From: Coprococcus sp.
GTDB lineage: Bacteria > Bacillota > Clostridia > Lachnospirales > Lachnospiraceae
Length of the DNA: 13,327 nt
Assembly (NCBI GenBank): GCA_016296785.1
Contig: JAEDHX010000059.1
Location: 1-13,327 of the forward strand
Direction: 5' to 3'
This document shows positions 1 through 7,273 of this stretch, piece after piece. Under the pieces are notes generated by a model. That model saw only the letters and a program-made list of their open reading frames with translations. It was not told where the DNA came from and made no database searches. Each line of letters starts with the position of its first letter. Position 1 is the stretch's first letter. The translations under genes and the position numbers were made by a program.

Positions 1-10
1 TCTTCTCATA

Positions 11-39
11 TAGACAAATGTGCAATGCGGCTATATAAT
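11..39 (+). promoter_or_regulatory. Sigma-A-type promoter of the GH5 gene
   Basis: A TAGACA -35 box at 11-16 (5 of 6 to consensus) is followed by exactly 17 nt and a perfect TATAAT at 34-39. This would start transcription near 46 and give a leader of about 45 nt before the ATG at 91. A second TATAAT at 64-69 has no matching -35 box. The assignment rests on consensus match and spacing only. Confidence 0.65.
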
Positions 40-90
40 TAATATATCCTTATATAGAAAAAATATAATACTTAGAAGGGCAGATGTATT

Positions 91-1170
91 ATGGGTAAGA
101 CAAATAGAATCACAAAAAGAATACTTGGCATATTGCTTGCATTATGTTTGGTAATTGGTACAGTTTTCTCTGGAGCAAATATCATTTCTACTAAGGCGGC
201 AACAACAAAAACTCCTGTTGCAACCCACGGCAGATTATCAGTAAAGGGAGCTGACCTTGTCGACAGCAAAGGTAATAAATTCCAGCTTAGAGGAATAAGT
301 ACACATGGAATTAACTGGGATGTAGGTGCACCATATGTTAATAAAGCAGCATTTAAGAAGCTCCGTGACGACTGGGGCGTAAATGCAATCAGACTTGCCA
401 TGTATACAGCTGAATATAACGGTTATTGTTCAGGTGGTAACAAGTCAGAGCTTAGAAAGCTTGTAGATAAGGGTGTTAAATATGCAACCGAGCTTGGTAT
501 GTACGTAATTATTGACTGGCATATACTAAATGACGGCAATCCAAAGACAAATATGTCTGAGGCGAAACGTTTCTTTAATACTATGTCTAAGAAATACAAA
601 AATCATAAAAACGTATTATATGAGATATGTAATGAGCCAAATGGCTGTGACTGGACTACCATCAAATCATATGCCACACAGCTAATTAAAACAATCAGAA
701 AAAATGATAAAAAGGCAGTAATTATTGTAGGAACACCTACCTGGTGTCAGCTTGGTTCGGACGGAACACATAACGAAGTTGCGGATAGTCCAATCAAAGG
801 TCAGAAGAACATTATGTACTCTCTTCACTTCTACGCAAGCGAGTGGGCTCATAGTGAATATCTCCCTGCAAAGCTTGATTATGCAAGGAAAAAGAAGCTG
901 CCTGTTATTGTATCGGAATTTGGATTGTCAGCTGCTAATGGAGATGGTGCTATAGACAAAGCCCAGGCTGACAAATGGTTTAAACAGCTAAATAAATATA
1001 ACATAAGTTATTTTTGCTGGAGCCTTAGCAACAAGAATGAATCAGCATCGCTGCTATCTCCATCAACAACAAAAACAAGCGGATTTAGAGTTTCGGATTT
1101 ATCAGAAGCAGGCAAATACATAAGAACAAAATACAGAGCCAGAAGAAAAAAGCTCGGAAAAAGAGCATAA
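91..1170 (+). CDS. Secreted GH5 (subfamily 2-like) endo-beta-1,4-glucanase
   Basis: Likely hydrolyses internal beta-1,4-glucosidic bonds of cellulose or similar beta-glucans outside the cell with a retaining mechanism. The 359-aa product has a signal peptide: basic residues 3-10, a hydrophobic core at about 11-30, and probable cleavage near A36/A37. The GH5 (beta/alpha)8 domain spans about 50-348. Family landmarks are Arg101 (AIRLAMY), IIDWH ending at His144, the acid/base Glu182 in NEPNG, His246 in LHFY, the nucleophile Glu276 in VSEFG, and the late Trp310 in CWSLSNK. The RGISTHG and DDWG patterns are those of Cel5A-like subfamily GH5_2. SEFG replaces the commoner TEWG. No carbohydrate-binding module, dockerin or sortase signal is present; the protein ends in a short basic tail (about 347-359). 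AGAAGGG at 74-80 lies 10 nt before the ATG. It stands alone, with its own promoter and terminator. The GH5 call is firm; the exact substrate is inferred. Confidence 0.93.
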   Translation: MGKTNRITKRILGILLALCLVIGTVFSGANIISTKAATTKTPVATHGRLSVKGADLVDSKGNKFQLRGISTHGINWDVGAPYVNKAAFKKLRDDWGVNAIRLAMYTAEYNGYCSGGNKSELRKLVDKGVKYATELGMYVIIDWHILNDGNPKTNMSEAKRFFNTMSKKYKNHKNVLYEICNEPNGCDWTTIKSYATQLIKTIRKNDKKAVIIVGTPTWCQLGSDGTHNEVADSPIKGQKNIMYSLHFYASEWAHSEYLPAKLDYARKKKLPVIVSEFGLSAANGDGAIDKAQADKWFKQLNKYNISYFCWSLSNKNESASLLSPSTTKTSGFRVSDLSEAGKYIRTKYRARRKKLGKRA

Positions 1171-1181
1171 ATAATCTCAAA

Positions 1182-1221
1182 CAAAAACTCCCAATTGCAA
1201 TTATCACAATTGGGAGTTTTG
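1182..1221. terminator. Bidirectional Rho-independent terminator
   Basis: ACTCCCAATTG (1187-1197) pairs perfectly with CAATTGGGAGT (1207-1217) around a 9-nt loop. It is followed by TTTTG on the plus strand and, because AAAAA precedes the stem at 1183-1187, by a T run on the minus strand too. It lies 12 nt after the GH5 stop and about 24 nt after the convergent cold-shock gene's stop, so it can serve both genes. Confidence 0.9.
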
Positions 1222-1240
1222 TTCGTTACCTCAAGGCATA

Positions 1241-1456
1241 CTACTGAACTACACAAACATTAATAGCTCTAACCTTGCTATCGTCTTTCGGGTCAACTTC
1301 TGTTTCAAAAGTAACCTTCTGACCTTCTACAAGAGTCTTGTAACCATCAGCAACTATTGCTGAAAAATGTACAAATACATCGTTTCCGGTAACATCATCT
1401 GAAATAAAGCCATAGCCCTTCTCAGAATTGAACCACTTCACTGTACCATTATTCAT
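1241..1456 (-). CDS. CspA-family cold-shock protein
   Basis: A 71-aa single cold-shock domain (OB-fold) protein, an RNA/ssDNA-binding chaperone that keeps mRNA unstructured in the cytoplasm. The start MNNGTVKWFNSEKGYGFI carries the KGYGFI RNP1 motif, and VFVHFSAI carries RNP2. Length and motif order are those of ordinary bacterial Csp proteins. The ATG at 1454-1456 sits 7 nt after a strong AAGGAGG (1470-1464). The gene converges on the GH5 gene and shares its terminator. A candidate promoter at 1580-1552 would give an untranslated leader of roughly 90 nt. Long leaders are common for csp genes and often carry temperature-responsive structure. The paralog letter (cspA/B/C) cannot be assigned from sequence alone. 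Confidence 0.95.
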   Translation of the reverse strand: MNNGTVKWFNSEKGYGFISDDVTGNDVFVHFSAIVADGYKTLVEGQKVTFETEVDPKDDSKVRAINVCVVQ

Positions 1457-1551
1457 GTGGGTACCTCCTTATATAATATTGTACCCAATGAAAACAAAGA
1501 ATTTATATTTATTATGAAACAAAAAACATAGGTAATCTTGAATACTCCCTA

Positions 1552-1580
1552 ATAGTAGTACGAATCATAATATTTGTCAA
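1552..1580 (-). promoter_or_regulatory. Candidate promoter of the cold-shock gene
   Basis: On the minus strand a perfect TTGACA (1580-1575) is followed by a 17-nt spacer and TACTAT (1557-1552, 4 of 6 to TATAAT). The start site would be near 1545, about 90 nt before the csp ATG. The -35 box lies only 15 nt beyond the CAP gene's stop codon, so the csp gene can be transcribed independently of it. Confidence 0.55.
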
Positions 1581-1595
1581 ACAAAATAAACTTAT

Positions 1596-2906
1596 TTATT
1601 GAACTCTAACACTTCTATTATTACTATCCGTTGAGGTATTAAATACTTTTTTGCCATTTATCTCTTTATACGGTTCAACAAATACCCACATCCATCCTTT
1701 AGGCAAATTGGTAAATGTATAAGAATTTTTATTTTTAGGAAGATATATCTCTCTGTAGTTTTCTTCATATCCGCTTATAAAACTACCCTGAATAAGTCTC
1801 AATCTATACCCACTTGCTGTGTCTTTTTTCTTAAACTTCACATATAGCTTACCCTTACCTGCCTTTACTTTTACAAGCTCTCCGGGCTCTGGTACAACAG
1901 CCAATCTAAAATACGTTGAGCCTTTCAGGTCACCACTATATTTGAATTTCATTTGCCTAATTTTAGTGTACTTCTTTGGAATTACTATGCCATCATCAGT
2001 TATCTTAAGATACTTACTGTTACATGTCCACTTCACATTCCCCATATAGCATCCCATAGAATAGTAATCATCATCGTGATATATGCAACGAAGCAGATGT
2101 CTTGTAGTCCAATAATCCTTTATATTGATTTGCCATTCATTAAATTCATAAATCTCCGGTTTACTCACATATTTCTTTTTAACCTCTACGTTACAAATAA
2201 CCCTTCCAGGATTAGGAAGTGGTTTTGTATTAATTGTTAATGTTTTTCCAAGCTGGTATTCCAAGGTTTCAATATTTTTTTTAGACATTAATTCGCACAC
2301 ATTCATACTGGATTTAACATTCTCATCATACATATGTCCTATTCCAATATATATATTGTCCGGATTAATTAATGCTGCATAATGCTTAGAAATAGTATAC
2401 TGCTTTCTAAGGTATTTTTTCTTTTCAATATCATAATACTTCCTAATACCATCGCTCATAGTATCTTGACATTCATTTGCTATACATTCCGCACAACTGT
2501 GAATACCATTTTCAGTTGTAATATCATACCACTCTCTTTGATTTGGTCTACTATGATCATATCGAATATTACATTCTGCTGCTCGAATTCTGGCAATCTC
2601 TTCCAAATCTCTTGACCACTTAATAGGAACATAGTCAGCAGGAGATAGCTTTCGGGTCTTATCTCGAGGATCAGTATATCTCTTATCACATGCTTCTTTT
2701 CTGTATTTGTTTATTAATTTTATTGCTGCTTTCGAATGCGTATCAAATTCACCTATAACACCAAGAAATACATTGCCTTTACTTGGCTCTTCCGTTTCTG
2801 CGGGTATTTCAGTATAACCTTGTGCAGCATAACAAGTGTTACTATATATCATTATCACTATTATCGTAGCAAATATAAACAACAAGCTTTTAAATATTTT
2901 CTTCAT
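1596..2906 (-). CDS. Secreted CAP/SCP-domain protein with C-terminal Ig/Fn3-like modules
   Basis: A 436-aa exported protein of unknown function. Residues 1-27 are a signal peptide (KK, hydrophobic 7-20, CYAA cleavage region). About 57-210 form a CAP (SCP/PR-1-like) domain: LINKYRKEAC helix, LEEIARIRAAEC, DHSRPN with His118, TENG with Glu132, and a late strand IYIGIGHMYD. The His/Glu pair matches conserved CAP cavity residues, but CAP domains often lack a known activity. About 255-340 look Ig-like (VKWTCNS...TDDGIVIPKK, as in BIG2 repeats). About 343-436 look like the Fn3-type domain common in clostridial surface proteins (VKAGKGKLYVKF...ASGYRLRL). The mature chain has ten Cys, unusual for a Firmicute secreted protein. 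No sortase or membrane anchor is seen. The SD GAGGAG (2919-2914) is 7 nt before the ATG. Codons are more AT-rich (Lys mainly AAA) than in glgP or ileS, suggesting lower expression or later acquisition. Confidence 0.8.
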   Translation of the reverse strand: MKKIFKSLLFIFATIIVIMIYSNTCYAAQGYTEIPAETEEPSKGNVFLGVIGEFDTHSKAAIKLINKYRKEACDKRYTDPRDKTRKLSPADYVPIKWSRDLEEIARIRAAECNIRYDHSRPNQREWYDITTENGIHSCAECIANECQDTMSDGIRKYYDIEKKKYLRKQYTISKHYAALINPDNIYIGIGHMYDENVKSSMNVCELMSKKNIETLEYQLGKTLTINTKPLPNPGRVICNVEVKKKYVSKPEIYEFNEWQINIKDYWTTRHLLRCIYHDDDYYSMGCYMGNVKWTCNSKYLKITDDGIVIPKKYTKIRQMKFKYSGDLKGSTYFRLAVVPEPGELVKVKAGKGKLYVKFKKKDTASGYRLRLIQGSFISGYEENYREIYLPKNKNSYTFTNLPKGWMWVFVEPYKEINGKKVFNTSTDSNNRSVRVQ

Positions 2907-2995
2907 AATCCATCTCCTCGTATGTGTTCCCCTCTAGTTACAAGTAATCCACTCTTGTATATAATATCTAAATAATAAAGGCTCCAAAACAATCA

Positions 2996-3046
2996 CATGG
3001 GGACAGGTTCCTTAGCGAGTTACTCGCCAGGGAACCTGTCCCCATG
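2996..3046. repeat. 51-bp REP-like palindromic element
   Basis: A 16-bp perfect arm CATGGGGACAGGTTCC (2996-3011) is inverted at 3031-3046. Between the arms, GCGAGT (3015-3020) pairs with ACTCGC (3022-3027), so almost the whole 51 bp folds into one hairpin. The only interruptions are one G.U pair and one A.C mismatch. It is more GC-rich than its surroundings. GGGGACAGGTTCC-type palindromes resemble dispersed REP elements mobilised by REP-associated tyrosine (IS200-like) transposases in Clostridia; that link is from family knowledge, and no transposase is present here. It starts 12 nt beyond the glgP stop and may also act as an mRNA 3'-end stabiliser. Confidence 0.7.
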
Positions 3047-3057
3047 GCAAATTTATA

Positions 3058-5499
3058 TTATAATATTACCTTTACCTTCTTGAGATGCCAGATTTCCTTA
3101 GCATACTCTTCGATTGTTCTGTCTGATGAGAACTTGCCTGCACATGCTGTATTAAGCATAGCCATCTTAGCCCATCTCTTCTCATCTCTATATGCTGCAT
3201 CAACCTTGAGCTGTGCCTCTGCATATGAATCAAAATCTTTAAGTATAAAGTAAACGTCTTCCTTTGTAAGTGAATTATAAAGGTCTCTGAATCTGTCCGG
3301 ATCATCAGGTGCATATGTTCCATCAATAAGCTGTGTAAGAACTCTACGTACTGCCTGATTGTTGTTGTAGATATCCATTGGATAATATCCACCCTCACGC
3401 TCGTACTTCATTACTTCATCAGCTGAAAGACCAAATATAAATGCATTCTCTTCTCCAACCTCTTCAACTATCTCAACATTTGCACCATCCATAGTACCAA
3501 GTGTAGGAGCTCCGTTTAACATGAACTTCATATTACCTGTACCTGAAGCTTCTCTTGATGCTGTTGAAATCTGCTCTGATACATCTGCAGCTGCAAATAT
3601 AAGCTCAGCATTTGAAACCCTGTAGTTCTCGATAAATACAACCTTAAGCTTACCATTAATTGATTCATCATTGTTAACAACATCTGCAACAGAGTTAATT
3701 AACTTGATGATAAGCTTAGCTCTCTTATATCCTGCGGAAGCCTTTGCACCAAATATGAATGTTCTTGGGAACATATCAAAACCAGGCTCTGACTTAAGTC
3801 TGTTATAAAGATGCATTACATGCAAAATGTTAAGGAGCTGTCTCTTGTACTCATGAAGTCTCTTAACCTGAACATCAAAGATTGAACGTGGATCTACATC
3901 AATTCCGTTATGCTCCTTGATATAATTAGCAAGACGAATCTTGTTCTGGTACTTGATATTCATGAATTCCTGCTGGCACTTCTCATCATTTACATATACC
4001 TTAAGCTTCTTAAGGTGTGTAAGCTTTGTAATCCACTCATCGCCAATCTTATCTGTAATCCAGTTTGCAAGAAGTGGGTTACCATGTAAGAGGAAACGTC
4101 TCTGAGTAATACCATTTGTCTTATTATTAAACTGCTCCGGTCTCATCTCATAGAAGTCTTTAAGCTCTCTCTTCTTTAATATCTCTGTATGAAGAGCAGC
4201 AACACCGTTTACTGAATATGAACCGGCAATTGCAAGGTGAGCCATCTTAACCTGACCATCATAAAGAATAGCCATGCTCTTAACCTTATCCTGATTACCA
4301 GGGTACATCTGCTGTATCTTTATTACAAATCTTCTGTTAATCTCTTCAACTATCTGGTAAATACGTGGAAGGAGTCTTGAGAATAACTCGATAGGCCACT
4401 TCTCAAGAGCCTCTGCCATAATTGTATGGTTAGTATATGCACATGTTCTGCATGTGATATCCCATGCATCATCCCACTCAAGACCTTCTTCATCCATAAG
4501 TATTCTCATAAGCTCTGCTACAGCAACTGTAGGATGTGTATCATTAAGCTGGAATGTAACCTTATCAGGAAGCTTGTGAATATCCTTATTAAGCTCCTTA
4601 AACTTAAGCACTGCTCTCTGTACTGAAGCTGAAATAAAGAAATACTGCTGTCTGAGTCTGAGCTCTTTTCCTGCATAGTGATTATCATTAGGATAAAGGA
4701 CCTCAACAATTGTCTTTGCAAGGTTCTGCTGCTCAACAGCCTTCTGGTACTCACCCTTATCAAATGAATCAAGGCAGAATTCCTGAATAGCTTCAGCATC
4801 CCATATACGAAGTGTATTTACTACATTATTACCATATCCTATAACAGGAAGATCATATGGTACCGCACGAATTGACTGGTATCCATCCTGTATAAAATAG
4901 TTCTTTCCATCTCTGTTTTCTACTCTGACATATCCACCAAATTTAACCTCAACGGCATATTCTGCACGCTTAACCTCAAATGGATTACCATCCTTTAACC
5001 AGTCATCAGGCATCTCAAGCTGATAACCGTCTTTTATTCCCTGCTTGAACATACCATACTTATATCTGATACCACATCCATATGCAGGATATCCAAGTGT
5101 TGCAAGTGAATCAAGGAAACATGCTGCAAGACGTCCGAGACCACCATTACCAAGAGCTGCATCAGGCTCCTGATCCTCGATAAAGTTAATATCAAATCCA
5201 AGCTCATCAAGTGCTTCTTTTACAGCATCATAATAAGTAAGGTTAATAAGATTATTGCCCAATGCTCTACCCATCAGGAACTCCATTGAGAGATAGTAAA
5301 CAGTCTTAGCATTCTTCTTCTCATATTCCTTATGTGTTGCAATCCATCTGTCAATAATATCATCTTTTACAGCATAACTTACAGCCTGGAATACCTGCTG
5401 TGGTGTAGCTTCATCGATAGACTTACGATATAATGTTTTGACATTGGTAATAACTTCTTTTTTGAAGCCTTCCTTGTCAAAATCTGTTAACATTTTCAT
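3058..5499 (-). CDS. glgP: Glycogen/alpha-glucan phosphorylase
   Basis: Catalyses phosphorolysis of alpha-1,4-glucans (glycogen, maltodextrins) to glucose-1-phosphate in the cytoplasm; PLP-dependent, GT35 family. The 813-aa length is normal for the family. EASGTGNMKFMLN (650-662) is the PLP-attachment signature, with Lys658 as the Schiff-base lysine. Other family landmarks are YYLSMEFLMGR (68-78), ALGNGGLGRLAACFLDS (115-131), the QLNDTHP loop (317-323), VKRLHEYKRQ (545-554) and NGAPTLGTMDGANVEI (662-677). Of two nearby Met codons, the upstream one (5497-5499) is chosen because AAGGAGG (5515-5509) lies 9 nt before it; Met3 would be 15 nt away. No glycogen-synthesis genes are adjacent. It follows the J-protein gene by 138 bp that contain a hairpin and AT-rich promoter-like sequence, so it is probably its own unit. 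Codon use (AAG, CTT) suggests high expression. Confidence 0.97.
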   Translation of the reverse strand: MKMLTDFDKEGFKKEVITNVKTLYRKSIDEATPQQVFQAVSYAVKDDIIDRWIATHKEYEKKNAKTVYYLSMEFLMGRALGNNLINLTYYDAVKEALDELGFDINFIEDQEPDAALGNGGLGRLAACFLDSLATLGYPAYGCGIRYKYGMFKQGIKDGYQLEMPDDWLKDGNPFEVKRAEYAVEVKFGGYVRVENRDGKNYFIQDGYQSIRAVPYDLPVIGYGNNVVNTLRIWDAEAIQEFCLDSFDKGEYQKAVEQQNLAKTIVEVLYPNDNHYAGKELRLRQQYFFISASVQRAVLKFKELNKDIHKLPDKVTFQLNDTHPTVAVAELMRILMDEEGLEWDDAWDITCRTCAYTNHTIMAEALEKWPIELFSRLLPRIYQIVEEINRRFVIKIQQMYPGNQDKVKSMAILYDGQVKMAHLAIAGSYSVNGVAALHTEILKKRELKDFYEMRPEQFNNKTNGITQRRFLLHGNPLLANWITDKIGDEWITKLTHLKKLKVYVNDEKCQQEFMNIKYQNKIRLANYIKEHNGIDVDPRSIFDVQVKRLHEYKRQLLNILHVMHLYNRLKSEPGFDMFPRTFIFGAKASAGYKRAKLIIKLINSVADVVNNDESINGKLKVVFIENYRVSNAELIFAAADVSEQISTASREASGTGNMKFMLNGAPTLGTMDGANVEIVEEVGEENAFIFGLSADEVMKYEREGGYYPMDIYNNNQAVRRVLTQLIDGTYAPDDPDRFRDLYNSLTKEDVYFILKDFDSYAEAQLKVDAAYRDEKRWAKMAMLNTACAGKFSSDRTIEEYAKEIWHLKKVKVIL

Positions 5500-5583
5500 T
5501 TAGCTTATCCTCCTTGAATATTATAAACCCTTTCATTCCGTATAATATTAACAAAAAACTCCCTATTTCTCAATATCTCTCTT

Positions 5584-5610
5584 AATTTTTGGTAGAAAAT
5601 ACCCAAAATT
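5584..5610 (-). terminator. AT-rich hairpin between the J-protein gene and glgP
   Basis: AATTTTTGGTA (5584-5594) pairs with TACCCAAAATT (5600-5610) with one mismatch around a GAAAA loop. It starts 28 nt beyond the J-protein stop. It lacks a clean T run after the stem on the minus strand, so termination may be weak. It could end the chaperone operon or sit in the glgP leader. Confidence 0.35.
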
Positions 5611-5637
5611 TCCCTAAAAGCTGACAAAATTAGTACA

Positions 5638-6357
5638 TCATATACGTGGCATACAGCAATAAAGTGGATAGCAACCCCCACCACAGCACGACATCAGAAG
5701 GCAAACATTACAAAATGTATTACAGCATCTGCTGCCACCCCTCATATCCATACCATAGCCTGCGCCTCTGTCCATGTACCATGTTCCGCCACTTTTTATC
5801 TGTTCATAGGCCTGTCTGTATTCCTGATTGTCAGGCTCTAATTGCATTGCTCTTTGAAGCATCTCAAGCGCTCTTATGTGATTACCAAGGCCGGCATTAC
5901 AAACTCCGCTATAGTAATGCCATCTTCCATTGTGGTTTTCTATCTGATTAAGAACATTTTTTGCTTCTTCGTAGCTGCCGTTTCTCAGATAATTTCTTGC
6001 CGCCTGAAAATATCTGCTGTCTTTATCATTTGCATCATAACTGTTATTACTCTGGTAGCCACCAAAGCCAAATGGTCCAAAGCCGCCAAAACCGCCAAAC
6101 GGATCTTCATATTGTGTTCCTCCGCCATATCCGCCGGAGCTTCCTGTACCACTATATGATGTCCTGTCAGCCTCACCACTCATTATGGCCTTATATGCCT
6201 GCTGTATATCCTTAAATTTCTCCTCTGCCTTATCCTTATCAGGATTATTTACGTTAGCATCAGGATGATATTTTCTGCTTAGCTGTCTATATGCTTTTTT
6301 TACTTCTTCCTCACTGGCACCTCTTTTTAGTCCCAGTACCTCATACGGATCTGACAT
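5638..6357 (-). CDS. J-domain (DnaJ-like) co-chaperone with TPR-like region and Cys-rich tail
   Basis: A 239-aa J protein expected to stimulate the ATPase of an Hsp70, most likely the one encoded three genes upstream. The J domain is residues 1-60 (DPYEVLGLKRGASEEEVKKAY) with the essential HPD at 31-33. A Gly/Ser/Phe-rich linker covers about 68-102 (FGGFGGFGPFGFGGY). About 113-188 form TPR-like helical pairs (YFQAARNYLRNGSYEEAKNVL; GLGNHIRALEMLQRAMQLEPDN). The last 29 residues hold nine Cys (211, 212, 216, 219, 224, 225, 229, 234, 235). It lacks the DnaJ zinc-finger CxxCxGxG repeats and the C-terminal beta-sandwich, so it is not canonical DnaJ. The ATG is 7 nt after AAGGAG (6370-6365). It is the last gene of the cassette, 21 nt after DUF5685. 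The J-domain call is certain; its partner and the role of the tail are inferred. Confidence 0.93.
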   Translation of the reverse strand: MSDPYEVLGLKRGASEEEVKKAYRQLSRKYHPDANVNNPDKDKAEEKFKDIQQAYKAIMSGEADRTSYSGTGSSGGYGGGTQYEDPFGGFGGFGPFGFGGYQSNNSYDANDKDSRYFQAARNYLRNGSYEEAKNVLNQIENHNGRWHYYSGVCNAGLGNHIRALEMLQRAMQLEPDNQEYRQAYEQIKSGGTWYMDRGAGYGMDMRGGSRCCNTFCNVCLLMSCCGGGCYPLYCCMPRI

Positions 6358-6378
6358 AACCGCACTCCTTTTTTAGCA

Positions 6379-7251
6379 TTAATCTGGTTTAAGTCTTCTG
6401 TCTGTTGCTCTGTAATAGCTGCTCCAAATACCTGAATATATTATATTTCTAAGTATGTCAACGTCTTGCAATATAGGAAGCATCTCAAACTCCTTAGCCA
6501 TACCCGCTGCCATAATTACAAGAACCTCTTTAGCCCAGTTTGCCATATCCTGCCAACTGTCTTTACTGACTGATTTTATATCATTTATCTTATTATTTGC
6601 AAGTCTTGATATTAGCGGATTAAAGCATTTATCCTTAATATCCTTTTCTATATCATCATATGCGTCAAGAATATAAACATATTTGCCCAAATAGTATCCA
6701 AAGGTCCTAAGTGTCTGCTCCCATTCGTCTTTCCTTACGGCACATATCTCAGCCATTATATCACCAAAGCATCCGGAGAGCTCATCTATGTCATCGCTGT
6801 TTTCTCTCTCAAGCTCGCTTATCCTGTTAATCCTCTTTACAATTATCTCAATCTTTGACTTATAAGTATCATTTAGAGGACTCTTCTTAGAAATAAGCAA
6901 ATCAGCATATATCTTCTTAATCAGCTTTTTTTCATCCTTCCAGTCATCAATACATTTATGATAAGTAAGAATAACATTCATATCAGCAACATATTCGGAG
7001 AATTCATTGACTATATATTCATGCTTTTTTACGGGATGAGGAACACATCTTGCTGTACCGGTAGAGTTTGCCGGCTCATATAAACCGGTAAGCAATATAA
7101 CAAGAAATGTCATATCATAGCTAAGAGACAGCTGTCCCTTTGCCCCATGTCTCTTACTTAGTGCCCTGCATAGCCCGCAGTAATACTTGCGGTACTGCTC
7201 GAAATCTTTAATTTTCAGTTCCTTCTGATTAGTAACTATATAGCCAAACAC
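6379..7251 (-). CDS. DUF5685-family protein, possible isoprenoid-synthase-like fold
   Basis: A 290-aa, mostly helical protein without signal peptide; function unknown. The N-terminus MFGYIVTNQKELKIKDF followed by YRKYYCGLCRAL (20-31, Cys25 and Cys28) and SYDMTFL matches what I recall of DUF5685. DDWKD at 102-106 (after MNVILTYHKC) is an exact DDxxD. DAYDD at 196-200, within YYLGKYVYILDAYDDIEKD, is a DxxxD at the end of a helix. The two motifs and their roughly 90-residue spacing resemble the paired Mg-diphosphate motifs of squalene/phytoene-type synthases; this is inference. The start codon is GTG (7249-7251), supported by GGAGGT 5 nt upstream (7262-7257) and the absence of another suitable start. 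It is third in the chaperone cassette, 22 nt after the zinc-ribbon gene and 21 nt before the J-protein gene. Family call fairly confident; activity open. Confidence 0.8.
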   Translation of the reverse strand: MFGYIVTNQKELKIKDFEQYRKYYCGLCRALSKRHGAKGQLSLSYDMTFLVILLTGLYEPANSTGTARCVPHPVKKHEYIVNEFSEYVADMNVILTYHKCIDDWKDEKKLIKKIYADLLISKKSPLNDTYKSKIEIIVKRINRISELERENSDDIDELSGCFGDIMAEICAVRKDEWEQTLRTFGYYLGKYVYILDAYDDIEKDIKDKCFNPLISRLANNKINDIKSVSKDSWQDMANWAKEVLVIMAAGMAKEFEMLPILQDVDILRNIIYSGIWSSYYRATDRRLKPD

Positions 7252-7273
7252 TAAAGACCTCCAAATATTGTCA

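Noticed and set aside
2961..2987. Promoter for the CAP gene (TTGGAG ... TATTAT on the minus strand)
   Set aside because: The spacer is only 15 nt and the -35 match is partial, so it is not reported as a feature.
2996..3046. Palindrome as an ordinary Rho-independent terminator of glgP
   Set aside because: There is no T run after the stem on the minus strand, and its length and perfection exceed normal terminators. A role at the mRNA 3' end remains possible.
5500..5637. glgP as a fifth gene of the chaperone operon
   Set aside because: The gap is 138 bp against 11-22 bp inside the cassette, contains a hairpin and TATAAT-like sequence, and glgP has no functional link to the cassette.
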